From: QQUD01 sp039029915 | Lineage (GTDB): Bacteria > Chloroflexota > Anaerolineae > Promineifilales > Promineifilaceae | NCBI GenBank assembly: GCA_039029915.1 | Contig: JBCCFD010000147.1 | Coordinates: 1-15,620, forward strand | Direction of reading: 5' to 3' | Length of the DNA stretch: 15,620 bases | Part shown: positions 1 through 8,500 of the stretch, in pieces | How the letters are laid out: each line of letters starts with the position of its first letter | Position numbering within the stretch: position 1 is the stretch's first letter | Translations under genes and position numbers: made by a program | Notes under the pieces: generated by a model | Databases searched by the model: none | Seen by the model: the letters and a program-made list of their open reading frames with translations, nothing else | What the model was told of the DNA's origin: nothing

Positions 1-767
1 ACAAAGAGGCGAACACGGCCGTATTCTTCCTCTACTTCCTCTGAACGCATCCGAATATTTGGTATCCCTTTGGCTTTATTAAACCAGCTTTCCACATCAT
101 TGGTGAAAAAGGAAACGGTGACGCATTTTTGCTCAGTGACTTTATGAAGTCCTCTACGGCCGTCGACAAGTCCAATTAACCCTGATTCAGAAAAGCGATA
201 AATTTTGGCCCAGCCCTGATCGGCAATCATTGTGACGCCAAATAGCGCTTCATAAAACGCCTGCACGGCTGGGATATCGTCATAATAAAGCCACTGCACG
301 GTTGCCTGCACGCCGAGATGAGCCGGTCTTTTTCCTGAGGCGGAGAAAATATGCGGCACACTGGACAGGGCTGGTAAGAGAATTTCATTTTCTGCGTGCG
401 GATTAAAGACCTCAAACTCTAAGAAATATCCCTCAGGATCGAGCGCCACAAAACCATCGTGCCCGCTACCTTCCTTGATGGTAAACGGCCGTTCAATAAC
501 GACACCAGCCTCTTGTAAATAAGTGTACCAATCAGCGACCTGATCCGTTACAAAAGCAATCGTCGTTGTTTTGGGTTCATCTACCGAGTGCATCCCCTTT
601 TCAGCATCTACCAACGTTAAATAAGAAGCTTGGGCTAGCTTCAATATCTTAGCAAAGCCATAATCTGCGGCCGTTTCTAACCCCAGAATATTTGTATAAA
701 ACTGCCAGGCTCGTTCTAAGTCTGCATAGTAATAAAATGCGTTTGTGGCTTGAATTGGGAAGGTCAT
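1..767 (-). CDS. Double VOC-domain protein (glyoxalase/bleomycin-resistance fold), 3' end outside window
   Basis: The minus strand is open for 255 codons from the ATG at 767 to the window edge, so the C-terminus is missing. The start is supported by an AAGGAGTT Shine-Dalgarno just upstream. The product is two tandem betaalphabetabetabeta halves. Residues about 7-122 include DLERAWQFYTNILGL and end in the typical DPEGYFLEFE strand (E117). Residues about 155-255 repeat the pattern (DIPAVQAFYEALFG, then GLIGLVDGRRGLHKV, parallel to YLTLVDAEKGMHSV in the first half). The VOC fold is found in glyoxalase I, extradiol dioxygenases and antibiotic-binding proteins. The first-strand His that usually binds metal is not evident in half 1 (ATNAFYYYAD), so a metal-independent binding role is as likely as catalysis; the substrate is unknown. 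It lies 107 bp downstream of the channel gene on the same strand. Fold confidence is high, function low. Confidence 0.88.
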   Translation of the reverse strand, partial: MTFPIQATNAFYYYADLERAWQFYTNILGLETAADYGFAKILKLAQASYLTLVDAEKGMHSVDEPKTTTIAFVTDQVADWYTYLQEAGVVIERPFTIKEGSGHDGFVALDPEGYFLEFEVFNPHAENEILLPALSSVPHIFSASGKRPAHLGVQATVQWLYYDDIPAVQAFYEALFGVTMIADQGWAKIYRFSESGLIGLVDGRRGLHKVTEQKCVTVSFFTNDVESWFNKAKGIPNIRMRSEEVEEEYGRVRLF

Positions 768-785
768 TTTAACTCCTTTGTTGAT

Positions 786-813
786 AGTTAGTCAGTTAGT
801 CAGTTAATTAGTC
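786..813. repeat. 8-bp tandem repeat in leader of the VOC gene
   Basis: AGTTAGTC occurs twice head to tail, followed by AGTTAATT and a partial AGTC. The array sits immediately upstream of the VOC gene's ribosome binding site. It is an imperfect short-period array and encodes nothing visible. Confidence 0.75.
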
Positions 814-874
814 AATCAATTTTCACCCTTTCACTCCCACACTGCCACACTTCATTACGTCATTATTCAAGACG

Positions 875-2446
875 CTACGCTAAAAGCTTAAAAGCCAGCG
901 CTGAATGATGCGCCAGCGTTTGTGGGGCGCGGTTGTAGAGGTAGTAACGGCCGTGTTCTTCTGGCAAGATAACCTGCACAGCGCCAACGACTTGGTTATG
1001 AGCCACCATTGGGCAAATCATGCGCAATAAAGCCAAATCGTAGAGCGATTCAGTAATCGGTTCGATATCTAACGAGGCTGGGTTTTCAAGATCGACAAGC
1101 GCAGCCATTGTTTGGCCGAGCACACTGTTGTCGAGGGGCATTGTTTGGTCATAAACAATACGGCCGTCCCCCTGTTGAAAGGTGGTTTCTAAAACGGCCG
1201 TGTCGTCATTCCACAAATGGACCGAAGCGTGAATAATCTCGAAATGCTGCAGGAGGGCTTCCACAAGTATCTTGGCCAGCGCCGTTTTATCCGACTGATT
1301 AGAAAGTTGTTGAGCCACAACCTCAAGCGCAATGAGCCCTTGATTGGTTTGCCCAGATAAGAGGTCAAGCTTTTGCTGAATCGCCTCCATCTCACCTTCA
1401 ATTGACTTTTGATTCCTTTCGATTCGGCTAGAATCATCTTCCATTAAAACAGAAGTCAGTGATGCTGTAAAAACGCTAGTGACCACAAAGCCAACCAGCA
1501 CTAATCCCACCGTGATTAGCCGCCCCATAGCCGTTTCAGGATTGTACAAATCGGCAAAGCCACCCGTTACGACTGTCGTAAAACTCCACCAAAAGCTTTC
1601 GCGCCATTCGGATAAATCATTATTAAACGGGACCTCAATGGCGCTGATTGAGAACGCTCCAAATAGCAGCAGCAATATGGCAATAAAAAGTGAGCGCTTC
1701 AATAAATTAAGCTGAAACGTTTTTATAATTTTGTCGAGTCCACGGAATACGTGGGAAACGGTGCGAATCGTGCTGCCGATACGCAGGAGGCGCAAAAGGC
1801 GCAAGAAGCGAGCAAACTGGAACACGCGCCCAAAATGGAGTATGGAAATCGGGAGCGATGCCACAAAATCAACCCAATACCGTCTAAAATACCAGCCCCG
1901 ATCCGAAGATAGGCTTAAGCGTAGAAAAAATTCGCATAGCAAAAAGATGCTGATCCCCGTTTCTACCAGCAAAATCTGTGTTGCTAATGGCTCAGTGAGA
2001 TTAGAACTCAATTCAAAAATGACTAATCCAATGACGGCAATAATGGCAATCGTGACAATGACCTCAAAGGCAATATACCCTTTCCGTCCCCTGAACAGCT
2101 TGATCAATCGTAATTGAAGCTGACGTTCCAAAATCGCATTATCAATATCCCCGAGATGTTTGTTAAACTCTTGCCAACTGTTGGTTAGTGTTTCTATATT
2201 TTCTCGCGTTTCTTCAGCTTCAATGGGTCGGGCACTGTCGATAAAGTCAATAAACTGACTGTTTTCAAGCTTGAGCTTACCTTCCACTTTTTCAATTTCT
2301 TCAATGACAGCGTGGCGCATCTTTTCAAGTGTATCAACTGTACAGTCCATAAGCCGCCAATTTCGGGCATTGCGCCGAATTTCGCGAACCTCCATGGAAT
2401 GATTTTGTAATGTTTTAACTTTTAAATGGTCTGATAATGAGTCCAA
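875..2446 (-). CDS. Voltage-gated-like ion channel with non-canonical filter and C-terminal GAF-like domain
   Basis: This 523-residue membrane protein has a helical, coiled-coil-prone cytoplasmic N-terminus (1-120), then S1 (about 124-146), S2 (154-177), S3 (188-205), an S4 voltage-sensor helix with arginines every third residue (R213, R216, R219, R222), S5 (250-271), a pore loop (284-301) and S6 (308-335). A short coiled coil (340-363) and a GAF-like domain (about 385-523) follow. The fold is that of the KvAP/Kv ion-transport family. However, the filter reads TGGFAD (294-299) where K+ channels have TVGYGD, so K+ selectivity is doubtful. The GAF-like part suggests gating by a small ligand. 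The start is TTG at 2446, chosen because AAGGA lies 8 nt upstream and overlaps the stop of the HAD gene; the next in-frame ATG is residue 18. The 11-bp gap implies co-transcription and translational coupling with the HAD gene. Confidence 0.87.
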   Translation of the reverse strand: MDSLSDHLKVKTLQNHSMEVREIRRNARNWRLMDCTVDTLEKMRHAVIEEIEKVEGKLKLENSQFIDFIDSARPIEAEETRENIETLTNSWQEFNKHLGDIDNAILERQLQLRLIKLFRGRKGYIAFEVIVTIAIIAVIGLVIFELSSNLTEPLATQILLVETGISIFLLCEFFLRLSLSSDRGWYFRRYWVDFVASLPISILHFGRVFQFARFLRLLRLLRIGSTIRTVSHVFRGLDKIIKTFQLNLLKRSLFIAILLLLFGAFSISAIEVPFNNDLSEWRESFWWSFTTVVTGGFADLYNPETAMGRLITVGLVLVGFVVTSVFTASLTSVLMEDDSSRIERNQKSIEGEMEAIQQKLDLLSGQTNQGLIALEVVAQQLSNQSDKTALAKILVEALLQHFEIIHASVHLWNDDTAVLETTFQQGDGRIVYDQTMPLDNSVLGQTMAALVDLENPASLDIEPITESLYDLALLRMICPMVAHNQVVGAVQVILPEEHGRYYLYNRAPQTLAHHSALAFKLLA

Positions 2447-2457
2447 AGAAGCGTTCC

Positions 2458-3015
2458 TTATTTTTGTGAGCTGAAGAGCGTGTTTAAGGCGGTTTTTAAA
2501 TCGTGGAAGACTTTGAAAGGGGGAAGGTCTTTCCGTTTAGGTAGAGCGTATTGGGCTTTTCCGCGTCCTGTGAGCAGAAGAACGGTCGTTTTTACCCCTG
2601 CCGCTTGGCCTGCTTGTACATCCGTTAAGGCATCACCAATCATGATCGATTGGCTGAGGTCGATATCATGCTCGTCTGCCGCTTGCAACAGCATACCAGG
2701 GGCAGGTTTCCGACACGGTGAATTGATACCGGGTGGATCAGGGCACAGATACGCATCGTCAATACGGCCGTTATTTTCCCGCACCACTTCGATGATTTGG
2801 TTGTTGAGAGAAACGGCCGTTTCTAAACTCATGATACCTCGTCCAACAGCCGATTGATTGGTGATGATAAAAATCTTGTAAGGGATTGCTCGATAATGAG
2901 CCAAAGCTTGCAGGGCCTCAGGAAAAAACTCAACGTCTTGCCAAGACCGAACATAGTTCGCTTGGTTTTCCATAATGACCCCATCTCGATCTAAAAAAAG
3001 AGCTGGATACGTCAT
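2458..3015 (-). CDS. HAD-family phosphatase, GmhB/histidinol-phosphatase-like
   Basis: The product has 185 residues, the usual size for D-glycero-D-manno-heptose-1,7-bisphosphate 7-phosphatase (GmhB) and the related histidinol phosphatases. HAD motif I is DRDGV, with nucleophile D9 and acid/base D11. Motif II is ITNQS (T52-N53), CRKPAPG carries K103 (motif III), and motif IV is GDALTD (D128, D132). GmhB normally has a Zn loop with four ligands (CxH and CxC types). Here the loop is short and keeps only C91 and C101, with Asp where His would be, so Zn binding is doubtful and the substrate is open: heptose bisphosphate, histidinol phosphate or another sugar phosphate. No other heptose pathway gene is present. 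It is the first gene of a two-gene unit with the channel. There is no Shine-Dalgarno; a -10 box abuts the start (see promoter). Confidence 0.88.
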   Translation of the reverse strand: MTYPALFLDRDGVIMENQANYVRSWQDVEFFPEALQALAHYRAIPYKIFIITNQSAVGRGIMSLETAVSLNNQIIEVVRENNGRIDDAYLCPDPPGINSPCRKPAPGMLLQAADEHDIDLSQSIMIGDALTDVQAGQAAGVKTTVLLLTGRGKAQYALPKRKDLPPFKVFHDLKTALNTLFSSQK

Positions 3016-3022
3016 GCGTTCA

Positions 3023-3053
3023 ATTATAGCGTTTCATTTTAGATTCGTGACAA
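3023..3053 (-). promoter_or_regulatory. Sigma70-type promoter giving a probably leaderless HAD mRNA
   Basis: On the minus strand TTGTCA (3048-3053) and a perfect TATAAT (3023-3028) are separated by 19 bp. The -10 box ends 7 nt before the HAD ATG, so transcription would start at or next to the start codon. This fits the absence of a Shine-Dalgarno there. The spacer is 2 bp longer than optimal. Confidence 0.55.
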
Positions 3054-3195
3054 ATTGGTTGCTTGTTAGTTTTGCTTTTTAAAAACAGAATTAACACAAA
3101 GACACTAAAGAAAAAATAAAGAAATTGTGGCGTCTAGGTTCTTCATAGACATTTGTGAACTTTGAGGTCAATAATTAAAAATCAACAGTCCTTGT

Positions 3196-3876
3196 TTACT
3201 GCAATCGGTCAATGCAAGCTGGATGATCATTGCGCGGATTATTGACAACAGTGCTGACTGGATAAGCGGCCATCTTATGAGCTGGATAAGAACGGAAGAG
3301 ATGGAACGCATCGGTGGGATCAGGGCCTGGGTCGAGCCAAGCTTGAAAATCTTCAGGTTCCAAAATAACCGGCATGCGGTTATGGATTTGGGCCATCATT
3401 TCGTTCGGTTCTGTGGTTAGAATCGTGCAGGACTGAATCGCGTCACCGTCTGGGCTTGTCCAAAATTCCCACAGTCCGGCAAAGGCGAGGGGGGCTTTAT
3501 CTGCTGCATGAATGTACATTGGTTGTTTGCCATCGTCTTTTTTTTGCCATTCAAAAAAGCCGTCGGCCGGTATGATGCAGCGCCGCCGCTTAAAAGCGGT
3601 GCGAAAGGAAGGTTTTTCAGCCACCGTTTCTGAGCGAGCATTGATTAGTCTAGACCCAAATTTCATATCTTTCGACCATGAGGGAATTAATCCCCAGTGA
3701 AAGAAGGTTAGCTCCCGTGCTCCGGTTTGATTGAGACGAACGGCCGTTACTGGCTGAGTTGGCGCAATGTTATATCGGGGCACTGAGGGCGGCATGCCTG
3801 CCAGCGTTGCTTGATTAACCTGAAATGTCTCTGCCAGTTGCTCAGTAGGAGCGATTAAAGCAAATCGACCACACAT
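3196..3876 (-). CDS. SRAP-domain protein (YedK/HMCES family), abasic-site DNA-protein crosslinker
   Basis: This 226-residue protein has the full SRAP signature. It begins MCGRF, and after Met removal Cys2 becomes the N-terminal residue that forms the thiazolidine crosslink with abasic sites in single-stranded DNA. Further motifs are YNIAPTQPV, WGLIPSW, NARSET (N79, R81), CIIPADGFFEW (E109) and HNRMPV (H165); N79, E109 and H165 match the conserved active-site Asn, Glu and His. The family shields abasic sites during replication and is often linked to the SOS response. The start is firm because the family requires Met-Cys, and AAAGGAG lies 5 nt upstream. It is monocistronic or loosely linked: 180 AT-rich bases separate it from the downstream HAD gene, which has its own promoter. 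No LexA box was recognised. Confidence 0.96.
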   Translation of the reverse strand: MCGRFALIAPTEQLAETFQVNQATLAGMPPSVPRYNIAPTQPVTAVRLNQTGARELTFFHWGLIPSWSKDMKFGSRLINARSETVAEKPSFRTAFKRRRCIIPADGFFEWQKKDDGKQPMYIHAADKAPLAFAGLWEFWTSPDGDAIQSCTILTTEPNEMMAQIHNRMPVILEPEDFQAWLDPGPDPTDAFHLFRSYPAHKMAAYPVSTVVNNPRNDHPACIDRLQ

Positions 3877-3901
3877 AGGGACTCCTTTTGGAACTTAGTT
3901 T

Positions 3902-3925
3902 ATTGGTGTACTGGTAGACTGGTGT
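3902..3925. repeat. 8-bp tandem repeat in leader of the SRAP gene
   Basis: Three head-to-tail octamers ATTGGTGT, ACTGGTAG and ACTGGTGT lie just upstream of the SRAP ribosome binding site. The placement is the same as that of the octamer array before the VOC gene. Confidence 0.7.
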
Positions 3926-4012
3926 ATTAATTAATCTTCCCAGTATCACTCACACTCCAATATCACCATTTCTAACGATATCACAAATATCACCAGATTG
4001 ACTCACATCATC

Positions 4013-4039
4013 CCAATATTACCAATATTACCAATATCA
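4013..4039. repeat. 9-bp tandem repeat between SRAP and SDR genes
   Basis: CCAATATTA occurs twice followed by CCAATATCA. Scattered CAATATCAC-like words continue leftwards to about 3957. The array lies in the divergent intergenic region between the SRAP gene (minus) and the SDR gene (plus). Confidence 0.75.
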
Positions 4040-4132
4040 CTCTAAAATAAAACCGAACTTGGAATCTAAAACCACAAAAGCTTACGGCTTCTCACGGTCT
4101 ACAGCTTATAGCGAATTCACACAGGAGAAAAC

Positions 4133-4900
4133 ATGAACATATCAGGTAGTACATTTATCGTCACGGGTGGAAGCTCGGGATTAGGGGGCGGCACCGTTGA
4201 TCTTTTGGCCAGCAAAGGAGCCAACATTGTTATCTTAGATGTTAATGAAGAGGCCGGAAACGGCAAAGCAGATGGCTTGGGTGATAATGTCATCTTCCAA
4301 AAAACGGATGTGACCTCAGCCGAAGAGGTACAGGCGGCGATTGATACGGCCGTTTCAAAATTTGGCTCAATTCAAGGTGCCATCAACTGTGCTGGTATCG
4401 CCATTGGTGAACGCATTTTAGGGCGCAAAGGTGTGCACCGCTTAGAGTCATTCGCCAAAGTGATCAACATCAACCTAATTGGCTCATTCAACGTGTTGCG
4501 ATTAGCCGCTGACGCCATGTCAAATAACGAGCCTTCCGACGTTGGTGAGCGGGGTGTGGTGATTAGTACCGCATCCGTCGCGGCTTACGATGGTCAAATC
4601 GGGCAAGCCGCTTACTCCGCGTCTAAAGGGGGCATTGTGGGCATGACCTTACCCATCGCCCGCGACCTGTCCAGTCGAGGTATTCGCATTATGACTGTCG
4701 CCCCCGGTATTTTTGATACCGCTATGCTGGCGGGTATGCCGGAAAACGTCCGTGAATCTTTGGGACAGCAAACCCCATTCCCGTCACGCTTAGGCCGACC
4801 GGACGAATATGCCTTCATGGTTCAACACATTATTGAGAACGAAATGCTCAATGGTGAGGTTATTCGTCTAGACGGTGCGATTCGACTAGCGCCCCGCTAA
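4133..4900 (+). CDS. SDR-family NAD-dependent dehydrogenase, type-2 3-hydroxyacyl-CoA dehydrogenase-like
   Basis: The product is a classical short-chain dehydrogenase of 255 residues. It has the cofactor motif TGGSSGLG (11-18), Asp36 at the end of beta2 (favours NAD+), NCAG (85-88), N114, and the catalytic set S148, Y161 and K165 in SVAAYDGQIGQAAYSASK. Long stretches match, from memory, the HSD17B10/type-2 3-hydroxyacyl-CoA dehydrogenase family: GVHRLESFAKVININL, the SVAAYDGQ block, and LGRPDEYA through to the C-terminal RLDGAIRLAPR. That family oxidises 3-hydroxyacyl-CoA to 3-ketoacyl-CoA in fatty acid and branched-chain amino acid breakdown. AGGAG lies 5 nt before the ATG. It is flanked by a divergent gene and a strong terminator, so it is probably monocistronic; no other beta-oxidation gene is in view. 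Confidence 0.95.
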   Translation: MNISGSTFIVTGGSSGLGGGTVDLLASKGANIVILDVNEEAGNGKADGLGDNVIFQKTDVTSAEEVQAAIDTAVSKFGSIQGAINCAGIAIGERILGRKGVHRLESFAKVININLIGSFNVLRLAADAMSNNEPSDVGERGVVISTASVAAYDGQIGQAAYSASKGGIVGMTLPIARDLSSRGIRIMTVAPGIFDTAMLAGMPENVRESLGQQTPFPSRLGRPDEYAFMVQHIIENEMLNGEVIRLDGAIRLAPR

Positions 4901-4908
4901 TTCAATCA

Positions 4909-4963
4909 AACGCAGATTTCGCAAATTAGCTTGATGTTTGCGAAATCTGCGTTCATATTTTTG
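4909..4963 (+). terminator. Intrinsic terminator-like hairpin after the SDR gene
   Basis: A perfect 17-bp inverted repeat (4909-4925 with 4937-4953) has an 11-nt loop and is followed by CATATTTTTG. It starts 8 nt after the SDR stop codon. The core CGCAGATTTCGCAAA is only moderately GC-rich, so it may also be a dispersed palindromic element used as a terminator. Confidence 0.75.
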
Positions 4964-5232
4964 AAAATTTCCTTTTCTCCGATTATCCTATTTGATGCCA
5001 GTTAAAAATTTTATACATTGTAGGCACCTTGCGAATGACACGACTTCGCCTTCGTTTTAATGACAATCTCCAGTGCGAATGCGTTAGGTGAAACGAACTT
5101 TCCGTTTATTACCCATTCGCATTTAAGTTAGCGTATTGGCGAATGGGCTTAAGTGAAACGGAGTTCCTGCTTAGAATAGTACGAAGGCTGCAAACTTCGT
5201 TTCCCCGATGTTCCAAAGCTTTTATTCAACAA

Positions 5233-5260
5233 GGTTTTCAATTCAAAGACTTCGGAACAC
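5233..5260 (+). repeat. Copy A of a 28-bp element also found at 9600-9627
   Basis: Twenty-four of 28 positions match the copy at 9600-9627; both begin GGTTTTCAA and end ACTTCGGAACAC. This copy lies upstream of the Ig/glycosidase/peptidase gene, the other upstream of the caspase gene. Confidence 0.65.
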
Positions 5261-5493
5261 ATAAGAACGGTAGATTTAGTCTGATAGTCACGTTTAAGTA
5301 ACGGTAGTCCATTATTGTTGATACACATCATGGCATATATTGTGCCTATTGTTCCATGTTTTATAAAAACCCACCCAATTCCGCTGAGGTTGATGGTGCA
5401 AACTTATAAAACAACGCAAAAAATTAAAATTCATAAATCTGTAATTCAATTTTAAATAGACTCATCAAGGATTGAATTGGATGCAACTTTTTA

Positions 5494-5547
5494 CCACCTC
5501 CTTGGTGGGATAATGACCCGAATTACACCACATTGTTACCGAAGGAG
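5494..5547 (+). promoter_or_regulatory. Small hairpin with an anti-Shine-Dalgarno-like loop, and ribosome binding site
   Basis: CCACC (5494-5498) and GGTGG (5504-5508) form a 5-bp stem with loop TCCTT. CTCCTT (5498-5503) is the exact complement of the AAGGAG Shine-Dalgarno at 5542-5547, which is 6 nt before the ATG. If both are on the mRNA they could pair and mask the ribosome binding site. The transcription start is unknown. Confidence 0.4.
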
Positions 5548-5553
5548 TGAAAC

Positions 5554-8500
5554 ATGAGTACCCGAGTCTCCGTTGACCAAGCAGAAGCGGCTGGTTTTGA
5601 AGCGCTTCGTGTTGATCTGGATCACGTGACCCCAGGACAGACGGTGCAGGTTACTTGGAAGTTTCGCAATAGCGGGCGCACGACGTGGAATGGGCAATAT
5701 AAGTTTGCCTATACCATCGCCCCGCATGCCGAAACAGCCAATAATCAGCGATCCCCGTTAGGCAGTCCTACCTCTCTTTCTTTTAACCAAATTGCAAACG
5801 ATAAATCCGTCAAACCGGGCGAATTGGTAACGCTTAAAATGCGCTTTGTAGCGCCCAATAAAGCTGGCACTTATGCCACCAATTGGCAGCTGCAGACACC
5901 AAACGGGCAGCGTTTTGGCCCGGTGCGCTGGATGCGACTGGTAATCCCGAAGGGAACTGGGGCGACACTAGATTATCAGGTGTTATCGTTTACCAACAGC
6001 GTTCAAAACTTCAACAACATGATGCCCGGCCATCAATTTACGGCCGTTTGGTCAATCAAAAATACGGGTACGGCTACGTGGAACGGTGATTATCAAATTG
6101 CCTACCTTGACAAATCGGTGCCAGATACCCAAACGCGCACCCGAACGATGATGGGCGCAACGGCCGTTAACAGCCTGCGCGCGCTATCTGGTCGAGAATC
6201 AGTGCGACCTGGTGAAACGGTTAACATCACCATGCGGCTAAACGCGCCCACCACACCGGGTGCCTATGCGTTCCATTGGCAGCTGCGTACCAATCAAGGG
6301 GCAGCGGTTGGTGGCGTGCGCTGGCTGATTTTAGGCATTGGCAGTCAGGAGCAGGTGATTGATCCTATCAAGCCGCCGTCAACGGATGAAGTTGAGTTTG
6401 GGATGAACGTCAATATCAACGATGGGCATCCAATGGACGCTGAGCGAATGAACGGTTTAGGCTGGGTGCGCTTTGTGTATTGGGCATCGCGTGAACGCAA
6501 CACGCCTGAGCAAGCGTATCAAAAGCGGTACCGCAAAGTGATTCAAACCTATGCGGATCAAGGCATTAAATCGCTCATTATTTTGCATCAGGACACCTAT
6601 TGGGGGAACGCTCCGTGGGACAATGGAGATTGGGACACCTACGCCCGACACTTTGGGGAGGCGTGCGCACGCGTGGCGCGGGCTTGCTCTGAATTTGGGG
6701 ATATGGTGGCCTTTCAAATTTACAACGAAACGGACAGCGGGTATGGCAATGATGCGGGGAACCCCAACCATTCCGCTATTGGCATCACACCCGCCAACTA
6801 CGCCAAAATTTTACGCCACGCCTCAGCCGCCATTCGCCAAGCCACCCCCAATATCCCGATTATTTTTGGGGGTTTAAAAACGGGACCTGGCAATGCGATT
6901 AACTACACCAAAGAAGTGCGGCAAGCCTTAAACGGCAAGCTGCCTGTTGATGCACTGGCGTATCATCCATACGGCCGTTACGTTAATTTCAAACTATTTA
7001 ACTTTGGCTCCATCGGCACGCTAGGTGACGCCCTTGATATGTTCAAAAAGGCCTTCCCCAAATTCCCGCTTTGGATTTCTGAAGTGGGCGTGGCGGCAGA
7101 CGTCCACATCGGTTCCGAGCATTACGCTAATATTGCCACGTATATCCGAGAAGTGGTTGATGAGATATCCGTGGGCTACTCTGATTACGTGCAGGCCCTC
7201 ATTTGGTTTGGCTGGACCGACATCATGCGAAATGCTGGTGTAAACACCCGCGATAACAAGCCGAAACCGCACGTGTTCGATGCGTTTGAAGCGATGCGAA
7301 ACTTAGGCAAAGGCGGGGCCAAGTCTCTTGACCCGTTTGCCCATGTTTCAAACGCCCAATATGTTTCTTTTAGCTCAACTCACAATAAGCTGAATGCGGT
7401 CGAAGCGGGTACGGAATTAACCTGTCGTTGGACGTTTAAAAATAGCGGTACCACCGTTTGGAATGACCAGTTTAAGCTCAAGTACGTTAAAGCAGGTGAT
7501 AACCCAGATGCGATGATGACGCAAAAGTCGTTTAAATTGACAGAGGTGGGTGGCTTTAATGAGGTCAAACCGGGCGAAACGGCCGTCTTCACGCTCAACT
7601 TCACCGCTCCCAAACAGTCAGGGCGAACCTATCGCAGCACGTGGGATATAGTCGATCATGCAGGCAGTTCATTTGCCCACTTTTACGTTGAAGTGGTCGT
7701 GATACCAGCCTCCCCAGTTGGGACATCTGCCCGTCGTCCCGATATGCAGTTTATTCAAGACGTGACCGTGATGCACGGCGAGCAAGTTGTGGCCGGTACA
7801 AACTTTGACAAGCAGTGGCGTGTTAAAAATACGGGGTCTCGTCACTGGAGCGATGGCTTCCGCTTGGTTTACGTTGATGGCGATTTGGAAATGGGGCGAG
7901 GTAAATCTTCGCACATCGTGCCAGATGCGAAACCGAATGATGTTGTCACCCTCAGCGTGCCCATGACGGCACCACAGGGCAAAAATGGTGAACTGCGCTC
8001 AGCGTGGCGCATGCAGGACGATCGCGGTAACTTCTTTGGCACGCCGCTACAGGCCGTTATCAATGTTGGCAGCTCTGGGACCGATAGCCCTGTTGCCAAT
8101 ACTCCGCTGGCTCGCTTAATGGCGGATACCTCTATGTGGTACTCACAGCGTGACCCCCGCTGGCTCAAGGATCAGCTTGGGTTTGGGTCTTCCACGATTG
8201 AGACTTGGGGCTGTTTAATGACCTGTATGGCTATGGCCCTCACCGCCAATGGGATTCGGTTAAATCCGCAAGAGCTTAATCAACGCCTCAAAAACACGCC
8301 GCCTGCCAGCGGTGGATTCAAGCCGAATAGCTCAGTAACGCAGTTTGCGGTGCCTTGGTACATTGGACGACTCTATAACGGTAAGAATGTGAAGTCATGG
8401 CCCAATAAGCATGTCGATTGGGCGGTGTGGACAGGTGAAAATCCGATTACACGCATTGATAATGCGCTGGCGCGGGGGCATATTGTGGTGGCGCAGGTAG

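Larger units (their letters stand above)
4964..5553. other. 590-bp gene-free region with degenerate repeats
   Basis: No coding ORF with a ribosome binding site is visible here. It holds an imperfect direct repeat (5075-5103 and 5139-5167, sharing GCGAAT and GTGAAACG), an inverted repeat CCCATTCGC/GCGAATGGG (5112-5120 with 5139-5147), a 10-bp inverted repeat with one mismatch (5209-5218 with 5250-5259), and an AT-rich tract (about 5400-5460). It serves as the upstream region of the large Ig-domain gene. The repeated GCGAATG words suggest an eroded mobile or dispersed intergenic repeat. Confidence 0.6.

Noticed and set aside
875..2446. Simple annotation as a potassium channel
   Set aside because: The filter lacks the TVGYG signature, so only the fold, not K+ selectivity, can be claimed.
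3957..4040. CRISPR-like array from the repeated CAATATCAC words
   Set aside because: Units are 9 bp, contiguous or irregular, with no uniform spacers and no cas genes.
5149..5331. 60-codon minus-strand ORF in the gene-free region, with a faint resemblance to a homing-endonuclease C-terminus
   Set aside because: It has no ribosome binding site, overlaps the degenerate repeats, and the resemblance rests on a few residues in the wrong order.
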